Shown in pieces: positions 60,847-64,000 of a stretch of DNA of 64,000 nucleotides. The translations under genes and the position numbers were made by a program. Every line of letters begins with the position of its first letter. Position 1 is the first letter of the stretch. The notes beneath the pieces are model-generated. The model was not told the DNA's origin and made no database searches. It saw nothing but the letters and a program-made list of their open reading frames with translations. This DNA comes from Streptomyces sp. NBC_01116 (lineage in GTDB: Bacteria; Actinomycetota; Actinomycetes; Streptomycetales; Streptomycetaceae): assembly GCF_041435495.1 (NCBI RefSeq), contig NZ_CP108644.1, positions 2,852,001 through 2,916,000 of the forward strand. Reading direction: 5' to 3'.

Positions 60847-63363
60847 TCAGGCCCCGTCTCCTCCTCCGCTGCGACCGGTGTAGAAGGCGACCGTCAAGTC
60901 CTTGACGAGCGCTTTGCGTTCGTAGTCGTCGAGCTCGACGATGCCGCGCGTGGTGAGCCGGTTGACCGTGTCGTCCACCGCGTCCACGACGGAGGTGAGC
61001 ACGCTGTCCCGGTGCCTGGAGTCGATCGCGGCGATCCGCCGCCGCTGCATCGCCGCCGCGACCTCGGGGGCGTATTCGATGCCGGTCGGCTGGGCCGAGT
61101 ACACCTCCACGCCCACGGGTTCGCAGTCCGCCTTCAGCATGCGGGTCAGCGCGTCGCCGACCGCCTCGGCGTCGCGCAGGCTCGGGGCGTCCTCGTGGAA
61201 CGCGTCGGCGGGCAGTTGGGAGAGGACCCGGGCCATCGCGGCCTCGACCTGTGCGCTCAGGTACGCCTCGTGGTCCTCGATGCCGAGGACCGCCCGGACC
61301 GTGTCCTTGATCCGCCACACCACGAGGACGACCACGCGCAGCGCGGTGCCGTTCGCGTCGACGGCGGGCAGCGGCTCGCTGCGCCAGTGCCGCAGCCGTA
61401 CGTCGACGCGGCGGCGCAGCAGCAGGGGCGAGACCCAGACGAGACCGGTGCGCCGGACGCTGCCCCGGTAGTCGCCGAAGAGCGTCAGCACCCACGCGTA
61501 CCCGACCTTCCCCCGGCCGAGGCCGCCGAGTGCGAGCAGCACCACGGTGGTGAGGAGGGCGAGCAGGGCCCAGGCGCCGAAGCCGATGCCGAGGTCGGCC
61601 CGGGGGGCGAGGCCGACGGCCGTCTGCCAGGCGGCGGGCAGCACGCCGCGCCACCACAGGACGGCCAGCGCGCCGGCGATTCCGGCCGCGCCGACGAGGA
61701 GGGCCGCGGAGCCGGGCAGGGCGGGTCCGGGGCGTTCGGCGAGGCGCGGGTCGGCGGGAGGGGCGGGCCGGGTCGACGGCTCGACCCGGGTCCGCGGCGA
61801 ACGCGGCACGGGGGGCCGCCGGGTGGCGGGCGAGCGGTCCCCGGTGGCGGGCCGGCGGACGAGGGCCGCGGGCAGGCCGGCCGCCGTGCCCGGTTCGGCC
61901 GGCTCCTGGTCGTCGCGGAAGAGGAGGTGTACGGGGATGGAGGCGGTGGTCTCGTTGGCGATGACGGAGTGGCGGCGACCGGGGTACGGGGGCTTCTCCG
62001 TGGCCGGAGCGGGTGTCGTGGCGGCGGTCGGGGCCGCGGGTACGGGTGCGGGTACGGAGAACGTGGCGGAGGCGGTCCGACCGCCGGGGGCCAGGTCCAG
62101 GACGAGGTCCAGCTCGGTGTCGGGCCCGGGGTCGTCCACGGGTCCCCTGGCGGGGGCACCCTGGGTCCCGCGTCCGACCGGGCCCGTCCGGGCGGGCCTC
62201 TTCCCGCCCTCGGGCTCAGCCCCGTAGGAAGGGTGCGGGGTCCACTCCGCCGAGGGTTCCGTCCTCAAACGCCGGACGGGCTTGAGGTAAAGGTTCCCGT
62301 CGAGGGGCACAGGGTGCGCGGGCGCGGGGCGGCCGGGGGCGGCGGCGGGGGTAGGAGCCGAGGCCGGGGTCGGGGTCGGACGGTCGGGGTGCCGGTCCGG
62401 GGTGGGCCGGTCCGAAGCCGGGCGGTCCGGGGTGGGCCGGTCCAGGGTGGGCCGGTCCGAGGTGGGCCGGTCCGAAGCCGGGCGGTCCGAAGCCGGGCGG
62501 TCCGGGGTGGGCCGGTCCGTGGCCGGGCAGTCCGGGGTGGGCCGGTCCGACGTCGGCCTGTCCGGAGCAGGCCGGTCCGTGGCCGAGCAGTCCGAAGCCG
62601 AGCGGTCCGTGGCCAGCCGGTCCGAAGCGGCCCCGTCCGTGTGCCGGTCCGATGTCGGACGGTCCGGGGTGGGCCGATCCGGAGCAGCCCCATTCCGGTG
62701 CCGGTCCGGAGCCGAGCGGTCCGGAGCGGCTCCATCCGTGTGCCGGTCCGACGTCGGACGGTCCGGGGTGGGCCGGTCCGGAGCAGCTCCATCCCGGTGC
62801 CGGTCCGGGGGCGGGCCGAGGTGCAGGCTCGCGCTCGGGGGTTCCGCGGACGTCCGGGGCGGCGTGGGCGGGGTCCTGTCCGTATCCGGCGGCGGGGGCT
62901 TGTCCCCGACGGGACGGAAGAGCGGCGGCGGAAGCCTGTCGCCCGACGGCAGAACACCGCCACCCTCCGACGGCGGCGGAAGCTCGCCGTCCGGTGGCAG
63001 GACGCTGTCGCCCTCCGACAGCGGGGTGCTGCCACCGGCCGTCGGGGCCGCGCCCCCGCCCACCCGGCCGAACAGCGGCGGCGGAAGCTCGCCCGCCGGT
63101 GACCGGGAGTCCCCAGCCGCGCGGTCGGACGGCGGAGGCGGCAGCCCGGCGTCCAGGCGCTGCGGAGGGCCGGCCTCCGGCGTCGGGGCCCTGCCGTCGG
63201 CGGAACCGAAGAGCGGAGGCGGGCTCCCTTCGCCCGGCGGGGCGAAGAGGGACGGCGGGAGCTGGTCGTCCAGAGGGTGAGGGGTTGAGGTGGGGGTGGT
63301 CCGGGGGGTCTGGTCGTCGTTGGGGGTCACCGGTTGCCGATTCCTTTCCGTCACGTCCGTCAC
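60847..63363 (-). CDS. SPFH/Band 7 membrane protein with long Pro-rich N-terminal region
   Basis: 838 residues from a GTG at 63363, overlapping the upstream gene by 4 bp (GTGA). Residues 1-180 are Pro-rich (repeated LPPPLF-like blocks). About 188-328 is a low-complexity tract built from a five-residue D-R-P-T/S-x repeat. Two membrane segments lie near 545-570 and 590-615. The SPFH domain follows (about 620-830, RRRVDVRLRHWRSEPLPAVDANGTALRV, VLSQLPADAFHEDAP). SPFH proteins organise membrane microdomains. A dispersed DNA element is embedded in the frame near residues 360-370 (LKPVRRLRTEP). Confidence 0.85.
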   Translation of the reverse strand: MTDVTERNRQPVTPNDDQTPRTTPTSTPHPLDDQLPPSLFAPPGEGSPPPLFGSADGRAPTPEAGPPQRLDAGLPPPPSDRAAGDSRSPAGELPPPLFGRVGGGAAPTAGGSTPLSEGDSVLPPDGELPPPSEGGGVLPSGDRLPPPLFRPVGDKPPPPDTDRTPPTPPRTSAEPPSASLHLGPPPDRHRDGAAPDRPTPDRPTSDRHTDGAAPDRSAPDRHRNGAAPDRPTPDRPTSDRHTDGAASDRLATDRSASDCSATDRPAPDRPTSDRPTPDCPATDRPTPDRPASDRPASDRPTSDRPTLDRPTPDRPASDRPTPDRHPDRPTPTPASAPTPAAAPGRPAPAHPVPLDGNLYLKPVRRLRTEPSAEWTPHPSYGAEPEGGKRPARTGPVGRGTQGAPARGPVDDPGPDTELDLVLDLAPGGRTASATFSVPAPVPAAPTAATTPAPATEKPPYPGRRHSVIANETTASIPVHLLFRDDQEPAEPGTAAGLPAALVRRPATGDRSPATRRPPVPRSPRTRVEPSTRPAPPADPRLAERPGPALPGSAALLVGAAGIAGALAVLWWRGVLPAAWQTAVGLAPRADLGIGFGAWALLALLTTVVLLALGGLGRGKVGYAWVLTLFGDYRGSVRRTGLVWVSPLLLRRRVDVRLRHWRSEPLPAVDANGTALRVVVLVVWRIKDTVRAVLGIEDHEAYLSAQVEAAMARVLSQLPADAFHEDAPSLRDAEAVGDALTRMLKADCEPVGVEVYSAQPTGIEYAPEVAAAMQRRRIAAIDSRHRDSVLTSVVDAVDDTVNRLTTRGIVELDDYERKALVKDLTVAFYTGRSGGGDGA
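62256..62284 (-). repeat. Dispersed element copy inside the SPFH gene
   Basis: The same sequence as the element at 39292-39320 with one difference in the core (CTCAAACGCCGG against CTCAAGCGCCGG). It is translated in frame as the peptide KPVRRLRTEP. Confidence 0.88.
62380..62800. repeat. 15-bp-period repeat tract inside the SPFH gene
   Basis: About 28 imperfect units related to GGTGGGCCGGTCCGA encode the five-residue repeat of the N-terminal region. Units vary by a few bases, and higher-order pairs of units recur. Confidence 0.85.
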
Positions 63364-64000
63364 GCGAAGAGCCGGCGCCAGGTCTCCGGCCCCGGATAAC
63401 CGTCGGCCGCACCGCCGCGCCAGCCCTGGGCCCGCTGGAACGCCTCGACGTTGCGGCGGTCGGCCTCGGTCCAGCGCGGGTCGGGGCCCGACACGTAGTG
63501 CCTGCCGTATCCCTTCTTCACCAACTGTTCGCCGAGCCGGTCGACATGGCTGTTGGACTGACCCGGCTGGAAATGGCCGCGTCCGGGGAACGCGGCGGCT
63601 GTATCAGGGCTGCCGCCCGCGCCGGCGGCCGGAATGTTCCGTCCGCCGCCGGTCGCCAGCAGGCGCCAGGTGTCCGGGCCCGGAATGCCGTCGGCCTCCT
63701 TGCCCTGCCAGCCCTGCGCCTGCTGGAACGCCTGGGTCGCACGCCGGTCGGCCGCGCTCCACTCGGGCCCGGGGCCGACCGCGTAGAAGCGCTTGCCGCC
63801 CCGCTGGACCAGCATCCGGCCGAGCTGGGTGACGTGCTTGTTGTCGCTGCCGGGGCCGAACTGCCCGGCCCCGGGGAAGGCGATGGAGGATCCGGAGCCG
63901 GGCGAACCTTCTGTGACCCCTTTGTACCGGTAGGCCACATAGAGGTCGGAGTTGTTCCAGTACGCCAGGGGCGTCGACTGCTTCCGCGTCTGCGGGCGCG
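63360..64000 (-). CDS. Peptidoglycan-binding protein, C-terminal part (truncated by window edge)
   Basis: The reading frame continues past the right edge (residues before GTG 63938 read in frame as AYWNNSDLYVAYRYKG), so only the last 213 residues are visible. They contain two similar peptidoglycan-binding-like units of about 80 residues, each with FPGxGxFxPGxxNxHVxxLG, GPxPxWxxADRR, AFQxAQGWxG and ADGxPGPxTWRxL. Proteins of this type usually carry an N-terminal hydrolase or amidase domain, which cannot be seen here. The stop overlaps the SPFH start by 4 bp, so the two are co-translated. Confidence 0.85.
   Translation of the reverse strand, partial: RPQTRKQSTPLAYWNNSDLYVAYRYKGVTEGSPGSGSSIAFPGAGQFGPGSDNKHVTQLGRMLVQRGGKRFYAVGPGPEWSAADRRATQAFQQAQGWQGKEADGIPGPDTWRLLATGGGRNIPAAGAGGSPDTAAAFPGRGHFQPGQSNSHVDRLGEQLVKKGYGRHYVSGPDPRWTEADRRNVEAFQRAQGWRGGAADGYPGPETWRRLFA

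Noticed and set aside
62380-62800. Possible CRISPR-like array
   Set aside because: The period is 15 bp with no spacers, and the tract is in frame within the SPFH gene; it is a coding repeat.

Overview
The window is about 72% G+C and almost fully coding. Strong third-position G/C bias, frequent GTG/TTG starts, a TTA-containing adpA, a cdgA homologue, the desferrioxamine operon and actinobacterial iron boxes all point to a Streptomyces chromosome core. From memory, the gene order (acyl-CoA dehydrogenase, des operon, glmS, adpA, orn, ceb/bglC, two-component pair, cdgA, LPMO) resembles the S. coelicolor SCO2779-SCO2833 stretch, with local insertions and losses. No phage, transposase, integrase or CRISPR array was found.

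Layout. 1-6.8 kb: end of an acyl-CoA dehydrogenase, then a patch of unrelated genes (alpha/beta hydrolase, DUF1707 protein, lipoprotein, divergent HxlR regulator/MFS exporter, GNAT, secreted FG-GAP beta-propeller). 6.8-13.2 kb: iron-regulated desferrioxamine genes (desF-like reductase and desABCD), each transcription unit with its own iron box. 13.2-17 kb: DUF4429 protein, a small conserved protein, glmS, universal stress protein. 17-20 kb: about 1 kb of gene-free DNA, then adpA (TTA codon) and orn, then tRNA-His. 20-27.3 kb: an LPMO, then cebR, bglC and cebGFE for cello-oligosaccharide uptake, with three copies of the CebR operator. 27.5-32.6 kb: two tandem AspT-type antiporters and aspartate 4-decarboxylase. 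32.9-39 kb: two-component system, a secreted protein, a spermidine synthase-like protein, a small protein and a divergent HTH/TPR regulator.

39-46.7 kb: an intergenic repeat patch, a histidine phosphatase, a PAP2 membrane protein, then the most interesting part: a tightly coupled three-gene unit of a RecB-type PD-(D/E)XK nuclease with a Dna2/AddB/Cas4-like four-cysteine pattern, a 539-residue protein with no family I recognise, and an SF1B Upf1/Dna2-like helicase. It looks like a split Dna2-type nuclease-helicase with a dedicated partner. A small conserved protein, a degenerate Prim-Pol-like protein and tRNA-Lys follow.

46.8-58.3 kb: secreted M6-like protease, CdgA-type GGDEF-EAL protein, LLM flavoprotein, a cysteine-free racemase-like protein, a 2-hydroxyacid dehydrogenase without the usual catalytic His, an ectoine-type ABC transporter (ehuBCDA), an IclR regulator and a second identical tRNA-Lys. 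58.3-64 kb: acyl-CoA synthetase, a second LPMO with the same two-operator promoter plan as the first, a proline-rich SPFH membrane protein with a DNA-level 15-bp repeat tract, and a partial peptidoglycan-binding protein that runs off the right edge.
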